NCBI RefSeq assembly: GCF_004011695.2
Contig: NC_082415.1
Span: 186,001-250,000, forward strand
DNA: 64,000 bases
Direction: 5' to 3'
From: Ascochyta rabiei
Lineage: Eukaryota > Ascomycota > Dothideomycetes > Pleosporales > Didymellaceae
Shown here piece after piece: positions 34,315 through 46,511 of the stretch (position 1 is the stretch's first letter; every line of letters starts with the position of its first letter). The position numbers and the translations under genes are program-made. The notes beneath the pieces were generated by a model. It was given only the letters and a program-made list of their open reading frames with translations. It did not search any database and was not told where the DNA came from.

Positions 34315-36127
34315 ATACCTTACTAGAGGTAGTCTAGGAAATAGACTGCCTGTCCCTGTAGTGTGTTCTAGCTAATAGTAAGTAGCACTATTATATATAG
34401 GAGGTCTACATTATAACTATAGAGGAGTAGGTTAGAACTAACCCTAGTACTTAGGGTTGCGATTCTTAAGTGCTAGTTAGCAGGCTAGAAGACAGTTAGG
34501 CTAGTTATTCTGTTTAAAGTTAACTATAACCTGTAGGACTGCCTACACCTCTTAGTTGGCACGCTCTGTCCCTCTGTCTGTCTAGGGGTAGTAGGCTGTA
34601 GAGAGTAGCTAGTCTACCCCTATAAAGCTACACAACGTTGTCTAAAAACGTCCCAGCTAGTCTAAGCTGCGGTCTGTAATAATAGCGCTTAGAAAGCCCT
34701 AGAACTACTACTACATGTTGTAGAAGACCTTAGCGTAATATTCTACTGTTATAGAAGTTATTGCTTTAAGCTGCATATACTTAGAGAGGTAATCTGTAAT
34801 AACTAGGAGATAGCGTAGTGCGTTCTTATTAGCCTAAGAAAGGTTAACTATAAAGTCTATTAGAAATCTAGGACTAAAAACAGTTAGTAATAGGCAATAG
34901 CTACAGTAAGACCTACTATTAGCGCTGTAACACATACGTGCTAAAACAGTAGTAGTTATAGATATAACACTAAACATCCTATAACATCCCCTTCTAGTAG
35001 AAGTTACGTCTAATAATATAGAATGTGGTGTTAGCCCCTAGATAGCCTGTTAGGTTAGATTTGTATGCCCTTTAGATTATTGTAGTTATAAGTAGCTCCT
35101 AACATAGAACCTACGTAACCCTACGCTATAGCAGCGTGCTATAAGCACTAAGCGTACAATCTACAATTTACTAAGTAATCTTAGTCTTAGGAGGGAACTA
35201 GCAGGCCTTATTATAGATAGTAGACAGGCACGCTATATACCCTACGTCCTGCTAAACACCTTTATTCTATAGTAATTATATATGTATATTAATAAAAAGT
35301 AGGAGTATACTAGGGTCTAGTATACTAATTACTAACACTAAAACTAGGGTTGTTATTCTATAGACTCCCCCTAACTTCCTATTGTAGTCCTGTTCCTAGC
35401 AGCTTAGCGCATCTAGTTAGGCTGCTAGGCGCCCTAGGCAGAAGCAAAGGTAGAAACAGAACTTTAACAGCTCCTCTGCCTATTATTACTGCCTCTTACT
35501 TAGCCTACGCGCTGTAGTAAAGTACTAGAGGTTCTTATAGTTATTTAGGATAGTAAACAGCCTAGTAACAGACCCTAATTTAGCTGTCTAGACCCCTAGA
35601 CACTTTATAACAGCAGTTAACTCCTTATTATAGATAGTATAGTTCTATTATTCTATTATAAGTATAGTAGAGTAATATGCTACTAGGCAAAGCACCTTCC
35701 TATACTATTAAGAAAGGCAGCTACCTAGCGCCTTACTAGAGCAGTCTGCCTCTAATAGTGTTTCTTACTTAGGGTTCTACTAGGCTAGGACTAGTTCTGT
35801 TATAAATGCATTCTTTAGCTAGTAGAACGCTGCATCCTCCTCCTGCCCCTACCTAAACAGGATATCCTTCCCTATAAGTTAATTAAGTAGGGCAGTAATA
35901 TTAGAGAAGGCTGGGATAAAGTCCTGGTAGAAGTTAGTAAACCCTAGGAAACTGCAGACCCTATGTAAAGACTATAGGGCTTCCTAATTGTAGATAGCCT
36001 TAACCTTTTTAGGATTAGGATAAATGTCCTTTCTAGCTTCTATAATATATCCTAGGTAGTGTACTTCCTTTACTATAAATACGCACTTCTTAGGATCTAC
36101 ATATAGACCTGTATTGCGTAGGAGCGT
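34315..36127 (-). pseudogene. Gypsy V RT C-terminus, RNase H and integrase core
   Basis: Minus-strand motifs in order: GLYVDPKKCVF and YLGYIIEA, FLGFTNFYQDFIPAFS (RT thumb/connection, about 36100-35880); an RNase H segment with EADCSS (about 35740); then integrase with AIITDRS and STAYYP.TDRGTERAN (about 34680-34540). These are Ty3/Gypsy signatures. Stops lie at former Gln/Trp codons. Confidence 0.85.
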
Positions 36128-36541
36128 TGTATGATAACCGACCTTACCGAACCAAGTTGGGGGTTTAGGGTTAACCTTAGTTCACTTAGGGGCTAGCGGC
36201 ACACACACATAAAATGAGCCATTAAGAGAGATAATTATTAATTAATTAACCTTTATGATTATCTTTACACATTAAGCATATTATCTAACACCTACATACA
36301 AGTTATTTATTGTACTACAATGTCTAAAAGGTAAACTAGAGTAACATGTTTATTTTAAATATGCAAGGTAGTTGCTATAGGTGTTTATCAGCGTAGATTT
36401 ATTCATCTATTAATCTGTTCTAGAAGAGGTGGAGTTTTTAAGGGGTTGGATTATACCTCTACACATTCGTTATTCCTACTAGTAATAGTGTCCTGTATAC
36501 AAGTTACTTATTATACTAGAATTTCTTAAAGGTAAAACTAG
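36128..36541 (+). repeat. Copia IV-type LTR joined to a satellite segment
   Basis: 36128-36290 is a Copia IV-family LTR. It is followed directly by about 250 bp of satellite (36291-36541), nearly identical to the LTR-satellite junction at 45177-45590. The Gypsy V RT ends abruptly at its left edge. Confidence 0.8.
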
Positions 36542-37766
36542 AAAGCGTCTGTTAGGGCCCTAACAAGTTGTTCTTAGACTTTTTTATCTAGTTTAAGCAG
36601 CTACTAGTGCAAAGTGGCAGCCTCTACTAGGACAGCAAACAGTGCCTATTAAAGCTCTGCTAGGCCCTAAACGTAAATATCTATAATATAGTAATAAACC
36701 AAGAAGTAACTTATATAGATTTTAACGTATCTGTTGTAGATTATAGGTCTATTACTATAGACGTTAAGACTATAGCTATAGAAAACTAGCTACGCTACAG
36801 CCTAGCCTAGGCGCTGCCTAAGCGTAATAGGGATAGTAATGTTAAGATAATAGTTATGTCTATAGTGCGCACTAGCAGTAGTGCTAAGCGTAAGGGTTAG
36901 AAGTAGTCTGCTTCTAACCAGGCTACGTAGGTTCCTAATAAGGTATTTTAGTAACGCTAGAAGGCTAACCTATGTACCTGTTGCGGTAAAAGGGGACATA
37001 TTTGCTAGGATTATGCTAATGTAGTAGTAACTACAGTATAGGCAGCAATAATATTAGAGAAGGAAGAGGCTAGTTTATATAGGGGAAACTAGCTGCTCCT
37101 AATATAAGTCTAAGTTAGGAGCGCTGTAGAAGTATATTAGTAGAGGAGACTACTAGTATAGGGGCATTATAGGCTGTTAGGGGAGCTATTACAGACTCTA
37201 TAAACAAGCCCCTCTTTTATATTCTGTTATTTATTAATAGGGTAATTTAGGCTAATATGCTAGTAGACTTAGGGTATAAATACATTAGCGTAGTAAGCAA
37301 TAACTTTGCTGCGCGCTTAGAAGGAGACTTTATTAAGGTGCTGCTATAACGCTTAGTGTAAGTAGTAGGCACTAGTAGAAAGTCTATAATCTCCTGTTTA
37401 GTCCTGTTTAGGTATAACTTAAATAAGTAGTACTTACAGGCTGTAGCTTACGTAGTGCTAGGTCTAAGCTAGGATGTTATTTTAGGGAAGCCCTAGCTCT
37501 AACAAGAGGGTGTAGTGTTAGATGTAGAAAAGAGCATACTAAGGATATAATAGGTAGGGAACTTTATAGTCTATAAGTTCTTATAGTATACAGCAAACGT
37601 TTATATAGCTTTCCTATAAGTAACTAAGTTTAATAAGACCTTAGCTAATAGGCTCTAGAAGTGCCTGCCTAGGGACTAGTTTGTCTCTATAAGCCTCTAC
37701 AACATTACTAAAATCCTCTTAGTTTAATCCCTAGGAGCGTAAGGGACGGTAGAGGAGGTAGACCCT
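36542..37766 (+). pseudogene. Gypsy gag C-terminus and protease fragment, inverted relative to Gypsy V
   Basis: The plus-strand frame contains a zinc-knuckle remnant LCTCCGKRGHIC.DY (about 36970-37015; the last Cys codon reads TAT, Tyr). A retroviral-type protease region follows, with an LVDLGYKY remnant near 37262. All surviving stops are TAG/TAA. It could be the missing gag-protease part of Gypsy V, flipped by recombination between inverted LTRs on either side, or a separate fragment. Confidence 0.65.
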
Positions 37767-38197
37767 TGTTAGATAATATGCTTAATGTGCAAAGATAATA
37801 ATAAAAGTAATTTTTAATAATTAACTATCTTAATAGCTTATTTTATGTGTATGTGCTGCTAGCCCCTAAGTTAACTAAGGTTAACCCTAAACCCCTAACT
37901 TAGTTTAGCAAGGTTAGTTATCTAACACACCCCCTTAGCTTTAAGGCCCTAATTAAAGCTAGATATAACTGGCTCTGATTATACCTCTAGGTTAGAGAGC
38001 TTTTAGTTAAGTAATTCTATCTAGGTGTTAGCTGGCTTTCTTTGTTTAGTATGTTTCTCTAGTCCTAGCTACCTTAGAAAGGTTAACTACTTACTTACAG
38101 GCAGAGCCTTTATAAGTCTGTTAGCTAAAACTTAGTAGATAGGATATAGGTTACTGTTATAGTACCTTTATTTACCTCTTATTATAGCTAGTAGTTA
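37767..38197 (-). mobile_element. Copia IV 3' end fragment, reversed
   Basis: 37767-37927 is a Copia IV LTR in reverse orientation; 37928-38197 is the adjoining element 3' end, with the polypurine tract CACCCCCTTAG, matching the reverse complement of about 44910-45176. Similarity stops at about 38197, where Gypsy V gag starts. Confidence 0.85.
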
Positions 38198-38446
38198 GCC
38201 TAGTATAGGTGTTAGCTGTTTGTACTAGAGACTCTACAAATATATATATATTAGATTTATTACGTTTAAGTAATGCTATACGCCTATTAGTAGTAGTTAA
38301 AGCTTACTATAAGTTTGTTATAAACTGCAACGTCTAGGCTATAAATTCCTAAAGGGTTAAGGGGACAGATTTATCTAAGGGGTTATTCTAGGAGCCAGCT
38401 AACATAGTACAAGTGCTAGCTATTCTCCTAGAAGAAGAGATACAAA

Positions 38447-38601
38447 TGTTATAGACTAGCCTTAAAGTAGAATGCAATAAGGGTTGATATAGTATTGTAT
38501 CTCTTAAGGAGGTAACATGTTGCATATTCTTCTAAAATGTCAGTAGGGCATATAACCGCCCTGTCTTACTTAAGGCTTAGACAAGGTCTAAGCCTATAAC
38601 A
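38447..38601 (-). repeat. Gypsy V 5' LTR
   Basis: 155-bp partner of 26350-26504, followed outward by the matching TGCTT. Confidence 0.9.
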
Positions 38602-40144
38602 TGCTTATAGCGTTAGAGGTAGGCCTCTTTTTTATTACTTCTTTTGCTAGAAGGTCTGTTTTCTTATTTCTAGCAATGTCTTAGTAGCTAGGGGTCTATT
38701 TAAGGCTTATTATAGCTCCTTTATCTTTAATAGTTTTAGCTGCCTTTATAGAGCGTGTTTGCTAAGCCTCTCTAGGCTTATTTAAAGGAGTTTTTAGTTT
38801 TAGGATAGCTGCCTAGTTGTCTGCAAAGACTTAGACGTCCTGTCCTGTAGTAGCTATAGTAGCTACAATTTTAAAGCCTCTTATTATTCCTTCTAGTTCT
38901 CTGTTATATACAATTTGGCCTTTACTAATATTGTAGTTTATAGTGTGGATTTCCTTAGGCTCTTAGTTGTAGTCTAGGACTGTAATTCCTACTCCTATCC
39001 CTAGGCCTCTCTCTATAGAAGAAGCGTCTGTGTAGATAGCTAGTATATTGCTTCCTACTTTTTTATAGCATCCATGTTTTATATACTTTTACTTCTTCTT
39101 CTTTTAGTAGTTTTAAGATTTTAGTTTAGTATGTAATAGCCTTATTCTAGGGGCAGAAGTAGAAGTCTTTTAGTTTCTCTTCTCTTATACTAGGCATAGC
39201 CTTTTTTATAGACTATATAATTTGCATAAGCTGTATAGGAGGTCCTATTCTTAGCCTAGTACAGTTTACCTCTCCTTGCTCTGTGCTAGAGTCTAGGTCT
39301 GTGTTTTATAGGGTGGATTTTAGCTGTGTTATAGCAGTATAGATAGGGTAGTTCTTTAGGAGCTTCCTAGCTCTAAAGGCGTACTTTCTTATTACGGTGT
39401 TTAGCCTTATTGTAGGAGGGGCTAGTGCTGCCTCTACCTCTTAGGGAATTATAGGTAAGGTTTAGAAGGTACCTAAGATATTCCTAAGTGCTAGGTTCTG
39501 TAGTCCTTGTAGTTGTTTTACTATTCTAGCTTGTTACTTCTAGAAGACCTAGCATCTATAGTCTGCTAGACTAGTAACACAGGCTAGGTATATTTATTAG
39601 AGGGCAGTAAGTGTAAGGCCTTTGTTGCTGTTTGCTAGTCTGCACATTCTGTAGAAGGCATTTCTTACTTAGCTAATTCTTGTAGAAGCATGCTCCTTAA
39701 AGGAGAGCCTGTTGTTAAAGTAGATTCCTAGCTATTTAACAGTCTTTTTTAGAGTTATTGTAGACGTGTCTAGTAGGGTAAAGGTGTAGTTTTCTGCTTT
39801 TTAGCTTGTAGTAAAGTATATAAGTTTAGTTTTTAGCGTATTAAACTAAATTGCACAGCTAGATCCTTTTATAAATAGGCTAGCTATATCCCTTTTTAGT
39901 AGGTGGATGTTTTTCTTTAGGCTAGTAGATAATACTGTAATAGCTAGGTTTTTTAGGTAGGATAGTAAGTAGTTTATAATTAACTAGAATAGAGGTCTAA
40001 TATATATTAGGAACAGAAGAGGTAAGACAGGGCTTTCTTATAGGATTCTAGCGTTTATATTACTAAATTTTTCTATTTCTCTATTAAAGGACAGTTATAG
40101 TTAGCGTCTAGAGAGGAATAATCAGATCTAGGCTATTAGGCTGT
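38602..40144 (-). pseudogene. Tad-like LINE: reverse transcriptase and RNase H
   Basis: The minus-strand frame shows the LINE RT segment ESPVLPLLFLIYI (about 40055-40010), the connection typical of fungal LINEs (APPTIRLNTVIRKYAFRARK, about 39430-39370), and an RNase H domain with YTDASS (about 39030), YNRELEGI and FADN. Such a C-terminal RNase H is typical of the Tad1 clade. The LINE continues at 26344-25861 beyond Gypsy V. Its 5' part is cut off at 40144 by the Copia IV LTR. Confidence 0.82.
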
Positions 40145-43100
40145 TGTCAGATAACCAACCTTGCTAAGCCAAGTTAGGGGTTTAGGGTTAACCTTAGTTA
40201 ACTTAGGTGCTAGCGGCACACACACATAAAAATAAGCCATTAAGACAGATAACTATTAATTAATTAACCTTTATAATTATCTTTGCACATTAAGCATATT
40301 ACCTAACAATTAAGAGTCTTACTAATACTACTAAAATACCCTTTTAATATGTTGCTATTAATAATACATAATTTAATAATAATTCTTATAGATTACACAA
40401 CATACACACCTTAGTTTTATTAACTGTAGACCTGCTGCGCCTCTCTAGACGTATAGGAGAAGATAGAACTAAATTAGACTATCTCTCTAAGGACTAAGCT
40501 ATAAGTACCTAGCGCCCTAGACATTACTAACTATAAGAGGAGGCTAGCCCTTAGCAATAATAAACAAGGAAACCCTTAGCTTCTAGAAATCCTATCTTAA
40601 CTATTAGCTAACAGCCTAAAGGTATAGAAGGAAGATAATAACTATTAGAAGAGCTGCCTTAAATCCTATAAGATAGCGGATAGAGACTACTATAAGGAAC
40701 ACACTAACCTAGACAAGGTAGTAATTTTATCTAAAGCTTAGTATTACCTTACCTTATAAAGAACTGCTGCTAACTAGGTAAATTAATTTAAATATAGCTT
40801 ATTAGCCTTAAATACATAGTTAGTATTAATACTAAAGAAGAATAATTATGCGCACGCTACTAATACCTAGTAGCCCTTAAACTAATAAGATAACCTAGGG
40901 GCTAGGATACCTAGCTCCTTAAGTATAATTATACTGCAACGAACGCTAAAGTAGAAGATATTACTAAAATATACAATATACAAGACACTATCTAAGACTA
41001 TTTAGATTTAGTAATAAAAGTAGCACTAACCTAGGTATTAACATTCTAGGACTATAGCAGATAAGAATAAAACATAACTTATAAAGAAATAATAAAACGC
41101 TTCTAAGAGCATATAAGTAAGTACTACCCTAAGAGGAGATAGTAAAGGGGCGCCTTTACTGCAGGGAACAACTTAACTCTTACTGCTAGTAGTAAATCTA
41201 CCCTAGACACTAACAGGGATGCCTCTTATGTTGTTAAAGATATATTATCTACTTCTACTACACAGGGGAGTTAGGGAAGACCTTATTAAAAATAGAACAT
41301 TAGTTAAATAACTATATCTAAGCAGTCCCTAAAAGTGGATGCAGCAGCAGCTAGAGGAGTAAAATACCCTGCTTGTAGACAACGCTATACACTAGAAGAT
41401 TGCTACTATGTCTATAAAGATAAAGCACTAGAATAGTTTACCCTACGTAATAGAATTGCTAAGATAGTACAATTTAGGATAGAACAAAATACTAACCTTT
41501 AAGATTAGGTTAGATCTGCAAAACAAGCTTGCACTAAGACACTAGCTATTAAGACATCCTAAACACTGGAGGCACCTCTAAGATAACTACAGGGACAGAA
41601 GATATAAATAATTAATATAAGTCTAGTTAAAGAATTATACAATATAGAGCTACTAAGCTACTATCTTAGAGACTCCTTTATCCTTAACTTAGGATTAATA
41701 ATTTATATTATAAATAATAAGGACTAAATATAAGACCTTACTCTACCTGCATTAAACAACTACCTATAAGTAGGAAACCTTTAGGTATAGATATAGGGAT
41801 ATAGCACTGTCTACCTATATCTATTAAACATAAGCTAACTAACTACTCCTATACTATAGAACGTAGCATAGTACCTAGACATACTTTACAACCTTGTCTT
41901 ATTCTAATAACTACGTTAACAGGGCATCTAGTGGGACACAAAAGGAGATTTAACTTAGCTTAGACAAGTAGACAACACAGCTATTATATCCTTAGATAAA
42001 CAATATAGATAATAGGTACTTAGAGAACAACTACAGACAGCATTTGGAATATAATTAATAAAAAGCTAAATACCTAAGACTGCTACTGCTCTGCTATGGC
42101 ACAAGCAAATAGGGTACCCTAGAGCTGCTACTATTAAACACCTTATCTAACAATCTTAGGGGGTAAGAGTTAGGGGTATTACTACAGTCTAATGTAATAC
42201 TTGCAGACAAGCTAAGACTAAGAGGTAAATTAGTTAATTACTACAAATAAGCTATGAAGACCTAGGAGAACATATAGTAATTAACTTCTACTTATATAAA
42301 GAAGGAAGCTTTACTAAGGAAATAAGCTAATTACTTGCTATTAACAGGCAATCTAGCTTCCTCTAGGACTTCTATTTTAAAGATAATTAACTAGAAAAGA
42401 TAATTATCTACTTCCTAGACACCCTTACACAATTCCTGTTAAAACAATACAAGATCTAGGTTAAGGTAATGAAGTGTAATAGTAAAATTACTACTATAAA
42501 ACTAGAAGTATTAAGATAGTGCGCTGCATAATTAATTAGGCTTAAGCCTTCTGCACTAGACACCTAAGCACAGAACAGAGGTGCTAAACGCTTAGGGGGT
42601 GTAATAAAAGATAAGGCACGCACTATAAGATTGGACGCAAACCTACTATAGGAAATGTAGCTAGAGATTGTAAGGGCAGCAGTATACCTACACAACTAAA
42701 CACTAAGGTTATTAAATAACTAGAAAACACCCTATAATGTGCTCTTTACCTATACAGCTTAACTAGCTAGCCTAAACACACAAAGCAGGAAACTAAACCA
42801 GGCACATCTAAAAGCATATAGATGTAAAGCCTTTACTCTTACAAGTAACACCCTTTAAGGAAAGTTATAAATCTAGAAACTAGACCTAAGAGCATAGGTA
42901 GGATACCTAGTAGGATACTAATCCTTAAACATATATTAGATATAGATTCCTACCTTAGTAAAAGTTATTAGCATAAGAGATATAATCTTTAATAAGGATA
43001 CTGTCTTTAGCAGCTAGACTTAGGACATAATAGACAACCTTATACACAGCACTCTTAAAGAGATAGTAATATAGACAAGAAGCGTAGAGCTTCTGCCTCT

Positions 43101-45340
43101 ACCCTAAAATAAGGCTAAAATCTAGTTATTATATAAGGACAACACTATTACATAATTAAATACTATAGAAGATTAACTAGGATATAATAATAGACAGAAA
43201 GCTAGACATATATATCTAACTCCTCCTCTAACTCTGCCACTAGTTGCGTTGTTAATAAACATGTTGTTGCTATCCTAATTAGCAAGAGGTAACAGCTAAC
43301 TAGGAGTTAGCAGGTAGCACTAGTTAACTGCTAATTAGTTAGAATTAACGCTAGCGTAATCTTAAGGAACTTTATAAACTATCCTGTAGAAAGCTGTATT
43401 TATAGCTAGCATATAAGGCAGATATATAGGCACTTACTAGAGTAATAATATTAATAAGGCTAGGTGAAAATAAATATTAATAAAAGGGCTTAAGCCTTAT
43501 TAAAGCTAACTCCTACTAGAGCTAACGGCACAATTAAACCTAGAGGACCACCTGCTTTACTAATAGTTTGAGGAAGCTAAGCAAGAACACCTTAGCAGCT
43601 ATTAGAACATAAAGTTATAGTCTAAAGTACCCCTAACAAAGACTAAGGTAGTAGGATACTAGATACTTAACTGTATGTGGGTATATACGTATAAACTTAA
43701 TAAGAACTACTACCTACTTAAATATAAGGCATAAGTAGTAGTCTAAGGTAACTAGCAATAAAATATTACTTCTAAAGATACCTACGCAGCAACACTAGCT
43801 AGCAGGTCCTTTAGAATGCTTATAGCAATTTTAGCAGCACATAACCTAGAACTTAAGTAGTTTAATGTTGTAAACGCCTTTCTTTATGTATTAAATTACA
43901 GAAAGGTCTATATAAGGATGCTACGTAGGTATTAGAAACTAGGTATAGTCCTATAGCTACATATAGCACTATATAGACTAAGACTCTCTCTACTCCTTAA
44001 GCAGAAGGAATTTATATCTACTCTAACAAGCTATAGATTTGCAGCTGTTTCCTATAAACCCTACTGTTTACTTAAGAGTAGAGTTACTATCTTCTTCTAT
44101 ATAAACAATATTATTATAGCTTATTACCTTACTAGAAAACATAAGGCAGATAAGGCCCTTAGCTATATTACTAAGAAATACTCTATTACAGGAGGAAACA
44201 ATCTGCAATAGTTCCTAGGAGTAGAAATAACCTAAGATTAAGTCAACCTAAGGATTCTTCTCTTATAGGCGTTATATATTAACAAAATTAGCTCCCTAGC
44301 AGATAAGATAAACATATAATATAACACACTAATATTAAGCATTAAGCTTCTACTAAATAAGGGGGAAGCTGTAGCATTAGAATTTAACAAATACTAGAGA
44401 AAGAATAGATCTCTCCTCTTTACTGTAGTTACTACTAGGCCTAATATTGCCTTTACCACATCTAGGCTAGCATAATTTCTAACTAACTCTGGACAGCAGC
44501 ACTATAATGCAACAGATTAAGTACTATTGTACCTACAAGGGACACAAGACCTATCCCTTACCTTTAGAGGCAACAAGCACCTAGTAGTTGCTAGTAATGC
44601 ATTATTTGCTAATAATACTCTTAATAGGAAGAGCTCCTAAGGATATACTATTAAACTATACAGAGGACCTATTACCTAGAGAGCTAATAAATAAGACACA
44701 GTTACTACATTAATAACTAAAGCAGAGCTACTTGCCCTAGTACAGGTAGCTAAGGAAGCTATCTTTATCTTATAACTATTGTTAGAACTTAGTATATACC
44801 TCTTATAATTAATAATTACTATTTAATATAATAATACCTAGACTATCTAATTAATTAATAAGGAAGTCTTAAAACTCTAAACTAAACTACAACATGTAGA
44901 TATTTACAACTACTAGCTATAATAAGAGGCAAATAAAGGCACTATAATAGTAAACTATGTCCTATCTACTAAGATGTTAGCTAATAGACTTATAAAGGGT
45001 CTGCCTGTAAGCAAGTAGTTAACCTTTCTAAGATAGCTAGGACTAGAGAAACATACTAAACAAAGAAAGCTAGCTAACACCTAGATAGAATTACTTAACT
45101 AAAAGCTTGCTAACCTAGAGGTACAATAAGAGCTAATTATGTCTAGCTTTAATAGGGCCTTAAAGCTGAGGGGGTGTGTCAGATAACTAACCTTACTAAG
45201 CTAAGTTAGGGGTTTAGGGTTAACCTTAGTTCACTTAGGGGCTAGCGGCACACACACATAAAAATAAGCTATTAAGACAGATAACTATTAATTAATTAAC
45301 CTTTATGATTATCTTTACACATTAAGCATATTATCTAACA
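40145..45340 (+). mobile_element. Copia IV, LTR retrotransposon (5196 bp), no matching TSD
   Basis: 164-bp LTRs (40145-40308, 45177-45340; TGTCAGATAACC...CTAACA). The primer-binding site is TTAAGAGTC, as in Copia III; the polypurine tract GCTGAGGGGGTG precedes 45177. Flanking pentamers differ (GCTGT against CCTAC): LINE on the left, satellite on the right. So the element is probably a recombinant of two insertions rather than one intact insertion. Confidence 0.9.
40309..45176 (+). pseudogene. Copia IV gag-pol, broken
   Basis: The plus-strand frame has a gag Cys motif CRQRYTLEDCYYV (about 41377-41415), the pre-integrase LWHKQIGYPRAATIKHL (about 42095), and RT with FYINN at about 44095-44109 in place of the YVDD-type box. 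Stops throughout are TAG or TAA. The organisation matches Copia III, but the families differ. Confidence 0.85.
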
Positions 45341-46148
45341 CCTACATACAAGTTACTTATTGTACTACAATGTCTAAAAGGTAAACTAGAGTAACATGTT
45401 TATTTTAAATATGCAAGGTAGTTGCTATAGGTGTTTATCAGCGTAGATTTATTCATCTATTAATCTGTTCTAGAAGAGGTGGAGTTTTTAAGGGGTTGGA
45501 TTATACCTCTACACATTCATTATCCCTACTAGTAATAGTGTCCTGCATACAAGTTACTTATTATACTAGAATTTCTTAAAGGTAAACTAGAGTAACGTGT
45601 TTGTTTGTTAGGTGTTGGGTAGTTGCTGTAGGTGTTTGTAGACGTGGATTTGTTTTATTTGTTTTATTTGTTCTAGAAGAGGTAGGGTTTTTTAGGGTTT
45701 GGTTATACTTCTATATGTTGTTCTTACTAGTAATAATCTTCTGCATACAAGTTACTTATTGTACTAGAATGTCTAGAAGGTAAACTAGAGTAACGTGTTT
45801 GTTTGTTAGGTGTTGGGTAGTTGCTGTAGGTGTTTATAGATGTGGGTTTGTTTATTTGTTAACTACTTTGTTCTAGAAGAGGTGGGGTTTTAAGTGGTTA
45901 GATTATACCTCTACACATTCATTATCCCTGCTAGTAATAATCTCCTGCATACAAGTTCCCTGCTGTACTACATGGTCTAGAAGCTACGCTAGAGTAACGT
46001 GTTTGTTTGCGAAGTGTTAGGTAGTTGCTGTAGGTGTTTGTAGGCGTGGATTTGTTTATCTATTACTTTATTCTAGAAGAGGTGGGGGTTTTTGGGGTTT
46101 GGTTATACCTCTATATGTTGTTCTTGCTAGTTATAGTCTCCTGCATAG
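45341..46148. repeat. ~199-bp satellite array, distal block
   Basis: About four units with the same landmarks as 15500-17365. The array ends at GTCTCCTGCATAGAAG (46136), where normal-composition unique DNA resumes. Several units look less mutated than the proximal block. A 60-codon open frame at 45601-45783 is just satellite. Confidence 0.92.
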
Positions 46149-46511
46149 AAGCTGCAAACGGTGCTAAACATTCCAGATGACAGACTCTTCTGTCGCACAA
46201 TCCCGATCATGCGCAAAAGGCTCTACACGGGAGAGCTTCACACTAGAGACACTGAACCGCCACCGGCAGCATCTGCACGTCACATCCACAGCACCAGCAT
46301 ACTTCCAGCAGCGGCAGCAACAACAGGGAATTCGCAATTGACCAAGTACGTATCTGATAGCACTCAGCCAAGCCTCGCTGCTGATCTCGGGCGTTGTGTC
46401 CTGCGTTGTGCTTCTCTTCAACCGCATCCTGGTCTGGCTGACTGTCAACATCCCGTCTGACTGTCTCTGAATACCGTGGCCAACCATGATCTGGACGTCT
46501 GCATGTTCGCT

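Larger units (their letters stand above)
26350..38601 (-). mobile_element. Gypsy V, chromodomain LTR retrotransposon with nested insertions (12.25 kb span)
   Basis: Matching 155-bp LTRs (26350-26504 and 38447-38601, TGTTATAG...ATAACA) are flanked by an exact TGCTT duplication (26345-26349, 38602-38606), and the same LINE continues on both outer sides. It reads on the minus strand: 5' LTR right, gag start (38198-38446), scrambled gag/protease (36128-38197), RT C-terminus and RNase H (about 35300-36127), integrase (34310-35000, resuming below 29034), chromodomain (about 28545-28685), an extra 2-kb region, and a polypurine tract beside 26505 (reverse complement of TACCTCCTTTCCC). Copia III sits inside the integrase region. 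The first ~350 codons of RT are missing. Confidence 0.88.

Noticed and set aside
45601..45783. 60-codon open frame
   Set aside because: Lies wholly in satellite units and translates repeat sequence; no start context or family.
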